NCBI GenBank assembly: GCA_904397815.1
Contig: CAJFOT010000033.1
Span: 1 to 64,000 of the forward strand
DNA: 64,000 bases
Source of the DNA: Candidatus Paralachnospira sangeri
Lineage (GTDB): Bacteria; Bacillota; Clostridia; Lachnospirales; Lachnospiraceae
Reading direction: 5' to 3'
The notes under the pieces were generated by a model. It saw nothing but the letters and a program-made list of their open reading frames with translations. It did not search any database and was not told the origin of the DNA. Made by a program: the position numbers and the translations under genes. Below are positions 43,449 to 52,726 of this stretch, piece after piece (positions within the stretch are counted from its first letter, which is position 1; the number at the start of each line of letters is the position of its first letter).

Positions 43449-43466
43449 AAATAAAGGATCTGTCAA
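43440..43466 (-). promoter_or_regulatory. Promoter of the GntR-mcsA-mcsB-clpC cluster
   Basis: Minus strand TTGACA (43461-43466), a 15-base spacer and TATAAT (43440-43445); using the overlapping TAATAT two bases on gives the usual 17. Confidence 0.75.
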
Positions 43467-43533
43467 CACCAATTTTAACCTGCCGGTCCGCCCTGCCCGA
43501 GCCTGCCGCAGATACCAGTTACAGGATAAAATA

Positions 43534-43598
43534 AGGGCCTGTTTCTGCTTCATCCATAAACGGTTAAACGCTTATCTCTGTCTGCAGAAACAGACCCT
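43534..43598 (-). terminator. Terminator after the cohesin-type gene
   Basis: Minus strand AGGGTCTGTTTCTGC (43584-43598) pairs with GCAGAAACAGGCCCT (43534-43548) around a loop of about 35 bases, followed by TATTTTAT. Confidence 0.7.
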
Positions 43599-43609
43599 AA
43601 TTTACTTAT

Positions 43610-45367
43610 TTACAGATCAAAAAATTCAAAATCATCGTCGCCCGCTTCCTTTTCGGTCCCGCCGCCGGCTTCATGCTCGGGTTCACTCTCCATATCCGTC
43701 AGAACACTGCTCAATTCACTGGTTTTCATCTTTTCAGCTTCCCGGGCAGATACAGAAGATTCTTTCTCTTCTTCTCCGAAAGCTTCCTCAAACGTATCGT
43801 CATGGTCATAATAGCGCTCCAGATCTCTGCGGCGCTGTCTGCCGCCGCGCTCGCCTCCTGAGCCGGAAGAGCCGCCGCCCTTTCTGTTTTTCAGAATCAT
43901 CAGCACTGCAGCCGCAATCACAATCAGCACCAGCACGCCAATCACTGCATACCATACCCAGCCGGGAATCCCTTCATCAGCTCCGGTATTCCGCTGGCTC
44001 TCTGCCTCATCCAGCTTAGCCTGCAGATCCTCATCCATTTCTGTCTCGTTTTCATTGGACTGCATCACCAGCAGCGCTTCATCCGCCCGCTGCATGGTTC
44101 CTTCTTCTGAATCATATCGGTACAGATTCCGGTCGCCGTTCCAGTTCATGGCGTAAATCAGATAATAAATGCCTTCCATATCATCATTTGACTGCCATGC
44201 CCGGATATCCATCCCGTCAATTTCCACTGTCGTCTCATGATAACTGTCGGGAATAATCACACCATCATCCAGCTCCATCACTGTATACATACGGGTTCCG
44301 GTCTGAATATTCATCATCCGCGTAAAAGACTGATTTTCCTCATTATAGAGATAAAACTGCGGATTATCTCCATCCTGGTCCGTCATATAAAAGGCAATCA
44401 ATCCGCCTGCCAGACTCCGGGCTGCCTGGATCTGCTGCCCGTCATATTCATAATCTGACACCTCATAGCCCTCCGGCAGGACAACCCCGTCCAGAGATGT
44501 CACAATCAACAGGTTCTGGCCATTTACTGTAACCGAAATACTGCCTTCCTGTACTGTCTCTGACTCTGATTCTGAAGTCTCCTCTGTGGACTCTGCCGCT
44601 GTGGAACTTTCCTCTGTCTCCTCCTCCGTAGAAGCGGCCTCCATGCGCCGCACATTAATCGTATAGGTCTGGGTTGTGCTGCCGTCCTCCGCCGTCACCC
44701 GCACTGTGATGGAGTTGTCCCCCACCTCAAGATCAGTGCTGGATACGACGAACTGAGCGTTTTCGTCATTGGTTCTGGCAGTAACTGCCAGCTTTGTCAC
44801 ATCATTATTGACCTGAATATTATACTCTGTCCGGCTGGGAGAAAAGGCAGGACTCAATGTTCCCGGCGCAATCTGCAGTGCAGCAAGCGTAGCGTCACTG
44901 GAAGCGGTTTTCTCGGCATTAATGGTAATCGCTGAACTGGCGGCGCTGGAGGAAATAATATTGCCGTCCGCGTCTGCAATCTCCTGGTTTTCCACCGTTA
45001 CAGCCGTTGCGCCGGCTTTCAGCGCCCGAAACTGAAGGCTGCAGTTTAACCGTCCGGAACCTGTGGTATCATACCAGCTGATGCGGATTGTGCCGCCGGA
45101 GGCATTATAATCTCCAGGCGAAGGCACGCTGCAGGACACAAATTCCAGATAATCAGCAGGATAAAGCAGGACTGCGTCCATTGCCGCCAGTGTCGTATCT
45201 GTGGCATTAACTGTCATATTTACAGTGAAAGTTTCTCCTACCTGGCAGCTGATATCAGAAAACGAAATTCTGGCACTGCCTGCCGCCCTGGAGAGAAGTG
45301 AAAAACTGCCCGTCAGCAGGCAGACCGCCGCTGCCATCCATAATACATGTTTTAAAAATTTTTTCAT
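43610..45367 (-). CDS. Membrane-anchored cohesin-domain surface protein
   Basis: A 585-residue surface protein. The signal peptide is VLWMAAAVCLLTGSFSLLS. A cohesin-type beta-sandwich follows at about 28-155 (CQVGETFTVNMTVNATD, MDAVLLYPADYLEFVS, LQFRALKAGATAVTV). Next come a cadherin-like beta-sandwich at about 160-245 (LSPAFSPSRTEYNIQV) and an acidic Ser/Glu linker. A further domain to about 455 is unrecognised. A membrane helix lies at about 464-492 and a charged 90-residue cytoplasmic tail ends DDDFEFFDL. The next gene upstream encodes a dockerin-bearing glucosaminidase, so this protein may be its cell-surface receptor. The long tail suggests coupling to an intracellular partner. Confidence 0.9.
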   Translation of the reverse strand: MKKFLKHVLWMAAAVCLLTGSFSLLSRAAGSARISFSDISCQVGETFTVNMTVNATDTTLAAMDAVLLYPADYLEFVSCSVPSPGDYNASGGTIRISWYDTTGSGRLNCSLQFRALKAGATAVTVENQEIADADGNIISSSAASSAITINAEKTASSDATLAALQIAPGTLSPAFSPSRTEYNIQVNNDVTKLAVTARTNDENAQFVVSSTDLEVGDNSITVRVTAEDGSTTQTYTINVRRMEAASTEEETEESSTAAESTEETSESESETVQEGSISVTVNGQNLLIVTSLDGVVLPEGYEVSDYEYDGQQIQAARSLAGGLIAFYMTDQDGDNPQFYLYNEENQSFTRMMNIQTGTRMYTVMELDDGVIIPDSYHETTVEIDGMDIRAWQSNDDMEGIYYLIYAMNWNGDRNLYRYDSEEGTMQRADEALLVMQSNENETEMDEDLQAKLDEAESQRNTGADEGIPGWVWYAVIGVLVLIVIAAAVLMILKNRKGGGSSGSGGERGGRQRRRDLERYYDHDDTFEEAFGEEEKESSVSAREAEKMKTSELSSVLTDMESEPEHEAGGGTEKEAGDDDFEFFDL

Positions 45368-45381
45368 AACGTCTCCTTACA

Positions 45382-47460
45382 TCATTGCTGAACAATATCT
45401 CCCCGCCCCAGAACGTATTTCTGAACCACCAGAAGGTCTGTGGAAGCTACCTTCCCATCGTGGTTCGCGTCGCAGGCTGTCAGATATACACTCCCCAGCT
45501 CCTGAACCTTAAGAATATGTTTCTGTATCTGCAGCAAGTCTACCGAAGATACCTTGCCGTCTCCATTGACATCACCGTAAATCAGCAGCTGATACCGGCT
45601 GACCTCCTGTCCGTTTCCGTCATAAATCACTGCCACATCTCCTGTACCTGCCATATTGGTCTCCTCTGAGCCATCGCTGTTCAGCAGACGGACACTTCCG
45701 TTCTCTACAGAAATATTATCTATGAACGCCTGAGCCGATGTAGACGGACTGATATTGGTAATCACCATGGCGCTGTCGTCAAAACGATAATTGGAACTGG
45801 TGGAAGTATCTCCTCCGCCGACAGTTTCAGAAGGCGGCGTCTCTGTGCCTTCTCCCTGTCTGGCAATATTCAGATTGTAGGTCTTTTCTGTGCCGTTCTG
45901 GGCTCTGACCGTAATCTCAAAAGAATTCATTCCCACATTCAGGCTGACTGTGCCCGTTCCTGATATGGTTGCAGTACTGTCATAAGCAGCTGCCCCGATG
46001 GTCACACTATCCACGTTTTCTTCCACAATCACACTGTACTCTGTGGTATACCGGTCAAAAACAGGAGTCAGGTCATAGTTCTCCACATACAGATCAGACA
46101 GCAGATAATTGGGACTGCCGTTGCCGGTAGGACGCTGACACTGAGTATCTGGCATATTTTCATACACTGGTATAGAAAATTCCAGAGCCGTCTGACGGGA
46201 ATCTCCGTTGTAAGCCTTTGACAGTTTCACTGCCTCCTCATAGGCTGCACCCACATTGGACATATACTGATGCTGATAGGGATTTGATCCCTGCACATTA
46301 AATTTCTTCAGATAAATAGTATTCTGCCCCACACTGACATACTGTTCTCCGTACCAGATAGCGCCGCCTACGATCGCCTTCAGGTGGCTGTTCCAGGGCC
46401 GCTGGTAAGAAGTGGCGCCGGAACCGCTGCCGCCGGCGTACCACAATCCCCGCTCCACTGCGCTCTGGGTCGTAGTTCGATAAGCCCCGATATTAAAATA
46501 ATTGAACAGACCCTCATATCCTGACACAGTGCCTGACACGGCGCTGCCGCCGGAATTTCCCACTTCCTGCAGGATTGCCGCAGCCAGCACATAAGGGCTG
46601 ACACCGGAATCCTCAGCAGCCCGGATCAGTAAGTCACTGTAGCTGTACGCAGCGCCGTCCGTATCTGTGATGGAATTGGCCAGAAACGTACCGGCCACAA
46701 TATTTGCCAGCCCCTCCTGGTTTTGCGTATTGCTGTCATAGGACTGAATCAGAAACTCAAAGATGGCTGTATCTGTCAGAAAATTTCTGGGATCCATATA
46801 ATATTCGATAATCTCCTCAGAGGCCATCACCCATCCGCCGCTGTCGAAGGTGACCCAGGTGCTGTTCTCCCAGTCATAGGCGCCGTTCTGCACAGATTTC
46901 CATGAGGAAGGACTGGTATAATTATTTACCAGATTTCTGCCCAGCACAGATTCTGCCTCAACGGATGCTGTCCAGTCCAGATTCGTGTGATAGGCTTTAA
47001 ATACCCAGTTAGGGTAAGAGGCATGAAGGGTGCGCAGCGCCGGCTTATAACTCTCGGGAAAGCCCTGCTCATTCAGATATGCCTCAAAAGCATCATCCGT
47101 CTGCGTAATCGACACATAATCGCTGCGCACAAAACCAGTGTACTCTGCGCCGTCAGAATATGTAAAGCGAATTTCATACCATAAGCTGCCGTCAGAAGCG
47201 GAAGCTTCATTGATAATCGTTACCTCTTTTCCATTAGTCAGCTGGATTCCCCCGCCGGAAGCAGCAGTCAGGACCCCATTCCCCGTCCCGGCTCCTGTGC
47301 GAACATTCACCGATGAATTTACTTTAATCACTGCTGCTTTTTCATCATAGGCCAGCCCCCGGATCACAGCCTGACTCAGACCTGCGCAGGCAGCGATCAG
47401 CAGCAGCGCTGCCAGGAAGCCTGTCATTATCCTCTTGTGTATCTCCATATCTTTATCCAT
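45382..47460 (-). CDS. Secreted glucosaminidase with SH3b and C-terminal dockerin
   Basis: An exported cell-wall hydrolase of 692 residues. A signal peptide (GFLAALLLIAACAGLSQA) is followed by an SH3b-like domain (AVIKVNSSVNVRTGAGTGNG). The GH73-type beta-N-acetylglucosaminidase domain covers about 130-410 (MDPRNFLTDTAIFEFLIQSY, ILQEVGNSGG with the catalytic Glu). A cadherin-like domain follows (YDLTPVFDRYTTEYSVIV). The C-terminus is a type I dockerin with two calcium-loop repeats (GDVNGDGKVSSVDLLQIQKH and CDANHDGKVASTDLLVVQKY). The ATG at 47460 has GGAAAGG seven bases upstream; the longer frame to 47517 is not supported. It lies 14 bases upstream of the cohesin gene in one operon. Confidence 0.92.
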   Translation of the reverse strand: MDKDMEIHKRIMTGFLAALLLIAACAGLSQAVIRGLAYDEKAAVIKVNSSVNVRTGAGTGNGVLTAASGGGIQLTNGKEVTIINEASASDGSLWYEIRFTYSDGAEYTGFVRSDYVSITQTDDAFEAYLNEQGFPESYKPALRTLHASYPNWVFKAYHTNLDWTASVEAESVLGRNLVNNYTSPSSWKSVQNGAYDWENSTWVTFDSGGWVMASEEIIEYYMDPRNFLTDTAIFEFLIQSYDSNTQNQEGLANIVAGTFLANSITDTDGAAYSYSDLLIRAAEDSGVSPYVLAAAILQEVGNSGGSAVSGTVSGYEGLFNYFNIGAYRTTTQSAVERGLWYAGGSGSGATSYQRPWNSHLKAIVGGAIWYGEQYVSVGQNTIYLKKFNVQGSNPYQHQYMSNVGAAYEEAVKLSKAYNGDSRQTALEFSIPVYENMPDTQCQRPTGNGSPNYLLSDLYVENYDLTPVFDRYTTEYSVIVEENVDSVTIGAAAYDSTATISGTGTVSLNVGMNSFEITVRAQNGTEKTYNLNIARQGEGTETPPSETVGGGDTSTSSNYRFDDSAMVITNISPSTSAQAFIDNISVENGSVRLLNSDGSEETNMAGTGDVAVIYDGNGQEVSRYQLLIYGDVNGDGKVSSVDLLQIQKHILKVQELGSVYLTACDANHDGKVASTDLLVVQKYVLGRGDIVQQ

Positions 47461-47658
47461 ACCCATACCTTTCCAGTTTAACATTTCTATTATAAAATTA
47501 AGGATTTCTTCTGTCAATTGAAAATCCTGGCTATCTGTGAACTATTTGCGGTTATATTGGAAGTTTTAACCCTATCTGGTTATACTTCCCTGTCAATTGC
47601 GCAGATTCTGTGTTAAAATAATATCATAAATTTATATTCAATCAAAGGAGGTGCCGCC

Positions 47659-48600
47659 ATGACAGAACTCCATGTACATCTGGATGGCTCCATGCGCCCG
47701 GTCAGCGTCTGGGAAATGGCTGCAGCACAGGGGACTGCGCTGCCGGTGCAAAATGCGGAACAGCTGGCGGAAATTTTGCAGGCTCCGGCAGACTGCGCCG
47801 ATCTGAATGAGTATCTGAAATGTTTTGATCTTCCTCTGACGGTTCTTCAGGAACCGGAAAGTCTGATTCAGGCAATGAAAGAATTAGTGCAGGATATGTC
47901 TGCTGACGGAGTGACAGTCGGTGAAATCCGGTTTGCGCCTCAGCTCCACACAGAAGAGGGATATACACAGCCTGAAATCGTACAGGCTGCCCTGGAGGGG
48001 CTGCGCCAGGGAAAGGTGCTCTGCCCGAATTTCCATGGAAGCCTGATCCTGTGCTGTATGCGGGGACAGGATAACCGCAAAGCCAACGAGGAAACTCTCC
48101 AGACTGCTTCCGCCTTTCTGGGCAGCGGGGTATGTGCCGCCGACCTGGCAGGTGCTGAAGCCCTCTTCCCCACATGCGCCTTCGAAGATCTCTTCGCCAT
48201 GGCCCGGCGGATGGACATTCCCTTTACCATCCATGCCGGCGAGGCTGCCGGACCGGAAAGTATCCGGGACGCCCTGCGATTGGGAGCCCGCCGTATCGGC
48301 CACGGCGTCCGGGCCATTGAAGATCCGGCGCTCTGCGCAGAGCTGGCGCGGCAGAAAATTCCTCTGGAGGTCTGTGTCACCAGCAATCTCCAGACCAGAG
48401 CCTTCCCCGAGGGCACCGTACACCCGGTGAAGAAGCTCTTCGACATGGGCATCCATGTCACCGTCAATACGGACAACCGCACCGTATCTCACACCACCAT
48501 GACCCAGGAGCGCCGGCTTCTGGCAGACAGCTTCGGCTTCACAGACGAAGAACTGAATATCATGGAAGAATATGCCCGGGAAGGAAGGTTTTTATCATGA
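47659..48600 (+). CDS. add: Adenosine deaminase
   Basis: Converts adenosine to inosine in purine salvage. It is an amidohydrolase-type barrel of 313 residues with zinc ligands in ELHVHLDGS (HxH), the HAGEA motif (FTIHAGEAAGPESI), the catalytic GHGVR histidine, SNLQT, and the aspartate in VNTDNRTVSHT. AGGAGG precedes the ATG at 47659. The stop overlaps the next gene by four bases. A probable promoter (TTGCGC, 16 bases, TAATAT) lies at about 47598-47625. Confidence 0.93.
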   Translation: MTELHVHLDGSMRPVSVWEMAAAQGTALPVQNAEQLAEILQAPADCADLNEYLKCFDLPLTVLQEPESLIQAMKELVQDMSADGVTVGEIRFAPQLHTEEGYTQPEIVQAALEGLRQGKVLCPNFHGSLILCCMRGQDNRKANEETLQTASAFLGSGVCAADLAGAEALFPTCAFEDLFAMARRMDIPFTIHAGEAAGPESIRDALRLGARRIGHGVRAIEDPALCAELARQKIPLEVCVTSNLQTRAFPEGTVHPVKKLFDMGIHVTVNTDNRTVSHTTMTQERRLLADSFGFTDEELNIMEEYAREGRFLS

Positions 48601-48863
48601 CATTATGGAACAGACTGCCGCTGATCTGGCTGCTGCTGGTGAATCTGGCCGGCCTGGCTGCCATGGGTGCCGACAAATACAAAGCCCGCCATCATCAGTG
48701 GCGGATTCCCGAAAAAACCCTGTTTCTCATCGCCATCATCGGCGGCAGCGCCGGTTCTCTGGCCGGCATGTTTTTATTTCACCATAAAACACGCCACCTC
48801 AGCTTTCTTATCGGCATGCCGCTGATTCTGGTTCTCCAGATCTTCATCGCTGTCATCATCTGA
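48597..48863 (+). CDS. DUF1294 small membrane protein
   Basis: An 88-residue protein with about three hydrophobic helices and the family core MGADKYKARHHQWRIPE followed by IGGSAGSLAGMFLFHHKTRH. The function of DUF1294 is not established. It overlaps the adenosine deaminase gene by ATGA and is co-translated with it. Confidence 0.9.
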   Translation: MTLWNRLPLIWLLLVNLAGLAAMGADKYKARHHQWRIPEKTLFLIAIIGGSAGSLAGMFLFHHKTRHLSFLIGMPLILVLQIFIAVII

Positions 48864-48867
48864 AAGA

Positions 48868-48901
48868 TTTTTGTAAGAAACGGGTCCGTTTTTTTGTAAG
48901 A
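48868..48901 (+). promoter_or_regulatory. Direct repeat upstream of the response regulator gene
   Basis: TTTTTGTAAGA at 48868-48878 and again at 48891-48901, start-to-start 23 bases, just before the two-component operon. OmpR/PhoB-type regulators bind such direct repeats, so this may be an autoregulatory site. A short AAACGG/CCGTTT pairing between the copies could also end the preceding transcript. Confidence 0.45.
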
Positions 48902-48943
48902 GCCATGCTTTAAGATAAGATCAGCTTCAAGGAGGAGTTCGAT

Positions 48944-49639
48944 ATGAGTCAATGTATACTGGTAGCCGACGACGATCGGGAGATTGTAAAGGCAATCGCC
49001 ATACTGCTGGAAAAGGAAGGATACCGGGTGCTGAAAGCCTATGACGGCCTGCAGGCCCTGGAGCTGCTGGCGTCCCAGCCTGTTCATCTGATTATCATCG
49101 ACGTAATGATGCCGAAAATGGACGGCCTGTCTGCCATCATGCATATCCGCCGTCAGAAAAATCTGCCCATCATCGTGCTGAGCGCCAAAAGCGAAGAGAC
49201 TGACAAGGTGCTGGGCCTGTCCATCGGCGCTGATGATTACGTCACCAAGCCTTATAACTCCCAGGAACTGGCCGCCAGAGTGCGCAGCCATCTGCGCCGC
49301 TACACCAGCCTGGGGGATATCCACACCGTCGCCGCTCAGGAGATCCGGAACGGCCGGCTGTGCTGGCACAGTGACGAGCGGACGCTGTATGCCGACGGGG
49401 AGCCTGTCCGTCTGACCGCCACAGAGACCAAAATCATCGACCTGCTGATGCGCAATCCGGGCCGGATTTTTCCCGCGGAGGAAATCTACCGGCGGGTCTG
49501 GGGCGAGGAACCCTACGCCCCGGAAAACACCGTTATGGTTCATATCCGGCGCATCCGGGAAAAAATCGAGCTCAATCCGAAGGAGCCAGAATATTTAAAG
49601 GTGGTATGGGGAATTGGCTACAAAATGGAAAAAATGTAA
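48944..49639 (+). CDS. OmpR/PhoB-type response regulator
   Basis: A 231-residue two-component regulator. The receiver domain (1 to about 120) has acidic residues D10 and D11, phosphoacceptor D53 in IIDVMMPKMDG, and the conserved lysine in DDYVTKPYNSQEL. The C-terminal winged helix is of OmpR type (ETKIIDLLMRNPGRIF, ENTVMVHIRRIREKIE). AGGAGG lies upstream of the ATG at 48944. It overlaps the sensor kinase gene by 26 bases. Confidence 0.95.
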   Translation: MSQCILVADDDREIVKAIAILLEKEGYRVLKAYDGLQALELLASQPVHLIIIDVMMPKMDGLSAIMHIRRQKNLPIIVLSAKSEETDKVLGLSIGADDYVTKPYNSQELAARVRSHLRRYTSLGDIHTVAAQEIRNGRLCWHSDERTLYADGEPVRLTATETKIIDLLMRNPGRIFPAEEIYRRVWGEEPYAPENTVMVHIRRIREKIELNPKEPEYLKVVWGIGYKMEKM

Positions 49640-51899
49640 AATAATCATCAGCATCGCGGCCTTCTGCCTGGGCTGGTGCATGCTGCTCTCCGGCCTTCTG
49701 TCAGTGATATATATCTGGGATCAGTCCAGTCTGGGCACAGAAGGATTCTCCCTGCTGACAGAGGACGACTATCAGGAAACGGACAGCTTCCGCTCCTTCA
49801 TCAGCGGACGGCTGGAAAATTATCTGAGCATGGCTGTCGGCGGCCCGGTCAGCCGGAGCGTCTGGTACAGCGACAGCACCGTCACTTACACCGACAGCAT
49901 GTACAGTCACGGCTATGCCGCAGAAGAAACCACATATGTCTACGACGAGACAGAATCCTATCTCGAAGAACAGACCGCAGCGGCGGCAGAAGAAGGCACC
50001 TCATCAGAGGGGGAGACCTACGCCCCCGGAGATGTCTACCGATACGGAGGACAACCGGCTGATACGCCGGATCAGGCCGCCTATTACCGGCAGCAGGCAG
50101 AACAGTTCCATCAGGACAGCCGGGAGGACAAAAATCTGCTGTATATCATCCGGTATGAAGGAGAGACCGTCTACACCAACGCAGAAGGCACCGGCCTGGA
50201 GGGCGGCGATACACCGTCTCTGCCGGAGGGCTATAACTTTCTTCTGACTTTTGACGGAGAAAAAGTCCGCATCGTAAAGGACGGACAGGACGTGGATGTC
50301 TACGGGGACGGCTATTACCGGGAGGACAGCCAGTGGTATGTCCCCGGCTATCAGAACTTTACCACGGACGAAAACAGCACAAAGGCCAGCGTGGTCATCG
50401 CTGCGGCTCAGTCGCCCATCCTTTATATGAAAGGAGACTACGCCTCCAATGGATATGCAGAATCCTACAGCCCGCTGTACTGGATGGCCCAGGACATCTC
50501 CGCCCTCCGCCAGACTTTGCTTGGCTGGCTCGGATGCGCCGGGGCGGGGCTGGCACTCATCCTCCTTTCCCTGGCCATGAAAGAGGCCAGGGCAGAGGGC
50601 TGGCGCCGCCTCAGCGCCGTCACCGGCAGAGTCTGGTTTGAGGTCAAGCTGCTCCTTCTCTGTCTGGCATTTGTCCTTCTGGCTGTTTTCCGGGCAGGAA
50701 CATGGTACTACTATCCGACGATCTATCTGGCCGCCCTCTCCCTGGTTTTCTTCCTGGCAGCTCTGGCGGCGTCCGATCTGAAATATAATCAAAGGCCCTG
50801 GCGCCGCAGTCTGACGGCCCGGCTGTACCGGCTGTTCCAGACCAGCCAGCTGCGCCTTTCCGCCCAGAAACAGTCCCTGCGGCGCCATGCCCTCCTGCTG
50901 ATTCTGGAGCTGCTGATGGCCATCGTCATGATCATCTCCCTTTTCATGCTGACTGATCCATACTATGCCGATGATCCGATGCCCCTATATTCGGCAGCCC
51001 TCCTGCTGCTGGCGCTGATCGCCGCCATCACTGTACGCTCCGCGGTCCGGAGCAAAACCACCGCTGTCAGTCTGGATCAGCTGACCGGCCAGATCGCCGC
51101 CATCCGGGCCGGAGACCTGGAGCATCCGATCCATCTGCCTGAGGACTCTCCCCTGGCAGCGGCCTCCAGCGACCTGAACGACATCCAGCAGGGCCTCCAC
51201 ACTGCCCTGGAGGAACAGATGAAAAGCGAGCGGATGAAGGTGGAACTAGTGTCCAATGTCTCCCATGACATCAAGACACCTCTGACCTCCATCATCAGCT
51301 ATGTGGATCTGCTGGCCCGGGAGAAGGATCTGCCGGATTACATCCAGGATTACATCCGGATCCTGGACAGCAAATCTCAGCGGCTGAAAGCCATGGTGCA
51401 GGACGTATTTGAGATCAGCAAGGCCGCCTCCGGCCAGCTGCCGGTGGAGATGGAGGATATCGACCTGGGCAAGCTGCTGCGCCAGACACTGGCTGACATG
51501 GCAGAGGCCATCGACAGCAGCAGCGTCACTGTCAAAACCACCATCCCCGAAACGCCGGTTATGATCCGGGCCGACGGCCAGCGGCTGTACCGGGTATTCC
51601 AGAACCTGATCCAGAATGCTCTCCAGTACTCCCTGGAAGGCTCCCGGGTATACCTGAGCCTGACGGCAAAAGACCAGACCGCCGCTGCTGTCGTCAAAAA
51701 CACATCCCGGTTCGAGTTGCCGGCGGACATCGACTTCGCCGAGCGGTTCACCCGGGGCGACAACAGCCGGACCGACGGCGGCAGCGGCCTGGGGCTCTCC
51801 ATCGCGAAGAGCTTTACAGAAGCCTGCGGAGGGACATTCCAGATCCAGACGGACGCAGATCTCTTTACGGTGACGGTAATGTTCCGGATGAAGGAGTGA
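49614..51899 (+). CDS. Sensor histidine kinase
   Basis: The partner of the regulator above, 761 residues. One N-terminal membrane helix (IIISIAAFCLGWCMLLSGLL) leads to an extracellular Tyr/Glu-rich sensor region of about 280 residues. Several further membrane helices follow (LGWLGCAGAGLALILLSL, LLLLCLAFVLLAVF and others). The cytoplasmic part has a HAMP-like stretch, H-box NVSHDIKTPLTS (about H551), N-box FQNLIQNALQY and G-box SGLGLSIAKSF. The start is a TTG at 49614 within the regulator gene; it is the only start that keeps the whole first helix. The extracellular ligand is unknown. Confidence 0.93.
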   Translation: MATKWKKCKIIISIAAFCLGWCMLLSGLLSVIYIWDQSSLGTEGFSLLTEDDYQETDSFRSFISGRLENYLSMAVGGPVSRSVWYSDSTVTYTDSMYSHGYAAEETTYVYDETESYLEEQTAAAAEEGTSSEGETYAPGDVYRYGGQPADTPDQAAYYRQQAEQFHQDSREDKNLLYIIRYEGETVYTNAEGTGLEGGDTPSLPEGYNFLLTFDGEKVRIVKDGQDVDVYGDGYYREDSQWYVPGYQNFTTDENSTKASVVIAAAQSPILYMKGDYASNGYAESYSPLYWMAQDISALRQTLLGWLGCAGAGLALILLSLAMKEARAEGWRRLSAVTGRVWFEVKLLLLCLAFVLLAVFRAGTWYYYPTIYLAALSLVFFLAALAASDLKYNQRPWRRSLTARLYRLFQTSQLRLSAQKQSLRRHALLLILELLMAIVMIISLFMLTDPYYADDPMPLYSAALLLLALIAAITVRSAVRSKTTAVSLDQLTGQIAAIRAGDLEHPIHLPEDSPLAAASSDLNDIQQGLHTALEEQMKSERMKVELVSNVSHDIKTPLTSIISYVDLLAREKDLPDYIQDYIRILDSKSQRLKAMVQDVFEISKAASGQLPVEMEDIDLGKLLRQTLADMAEAIDSSSVTVKTTIPETPVMIRADGQRLYRVFQNLIQNALQYSLEGSRVYLSLTAKDQTAAAVVKNTSRFELPADIDFAERFTRGDNSRTDGGSGLGLSIAKSFTEACGGTFQIQTDADLFTVTVMFRMKE

Positions 51900-52668
51900 T
51901 GCCGGCCCGGTGAGGCAGAGTGATCTCCCCTACGTAATCGGTGGCAAACATTTCCGCGATCTCCTCCGGGGAGCTGGTTCGGCCCAGAGCCCACATCAGT
52001 TTGGTGACAGCGGCTTCTGTGGTCATATCTTCCCCGGAGATGACACCGCACTCCAGGGTTTTCTGGCCCACCTCATAGATGGACAGATCACTCCGCTCAT
52101 ACAGACACTGGCTGCACACAACTACCACAATGCCGGATTCTGTCAGCATCTTCAGCTTGTCCAGGATATTCCGCTGAATGTAGTGCACCCCGCCGGCCCC
52201 GAAAGCTTCCACCACGACGCCCCGGTAGCCCAGACCGGCCAGCATGTCAAAAATCTCCGGTTTTGTGCCGGGAATCAGTTTCAGGAGAAATACATCCGGG
52301 CAGATGTTTTCCGCCAGCTCCGTATCCTGGTCCGGATCAATCTCATGGGTGGAGGAAAACCGCAGCCGCATACCGTCCGCAAAAATCTCACCCATGCAGG
52401 GGACATTGACACTGTCAAAAGCATCAAATCCCATCGTACTCACCTTCACCGCCCTGGTGCCCCGGATAATTTTGCGGTTAAAGGCCACCGTCACGCCTTT
52501 GATATCCTGCTCCACAGCCGTGATGGCCGTATAGAGATTTGTCCTGGCATCCGTCAGACTGCCGTCCCGAATGGTTAGAACCTGTTCAGACCGGGAATCA
52601 AGCTCCAGCTTCCCCGTCCCTCTGCCGGACTGTCCCTCCAGGGCTGCCCATACCTGCTGCTGCGGCAA
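51865..52668 (-). pseudogene. Asparaginase, 5'-truncated remnant
   Basis: The frame matches type I L-asparaginase from about one third of the enzyme onward: TDARTNLYTAITA, NRKIIRGTRAVKVSTMGFDAF, LGYRGVVVEAFGAGGVHYI, VVVCSQCLYERSDLSIYEVG, SGEDMTTEAAVTKLMWALG. Missing is the N-terminal third of about 90-100 residues, with the catalytic TGGTI threonine and the TDT motif. The first 35 codons are unrelated and include LDSRSEQVL, a peptide also encoded at the left edge of the window. An in-frame TGA lies just upstream of the only available start (TTG at 52668), so no full-length form is encoded. The 3' end overlaps the sensor kinase gene tail to tail. It is most likely inactive. Confidence 0.8.
52575..52603. 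repeat. Second copy of a sequence found at 36-64
   Basis: TTAGAACCTGTTC followed by AGACCGGGAATCAAGC matches 36-64 in 26 of 29 bases and in the same coding frame. It lies within the foreign 5' part of the truncated asparaginase frame. Weaker likeness extends some 30 bases to the right of both copies. Confidence 0.6.
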
Positions 52669-52726
52669 ATACGTCTGTCAGTGTTACTCAGCCCAACACG
52701 CTTTCAAAGCCAGTTCGTCCCCTGCC

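Noticed and set aside
43380-43500. CtsR heptanucleotide repeat or CIRCE element before mcsA
   Set aside because: Neither pattern is present; only the TGTTATA inverted repeat was found.
20898-47460. LPXTG sortase signals on the large surface proteins
   Set aside because: The C-termini of the giant protein and of the cohesin protein have membrane helices but no LPXTG-like motif.
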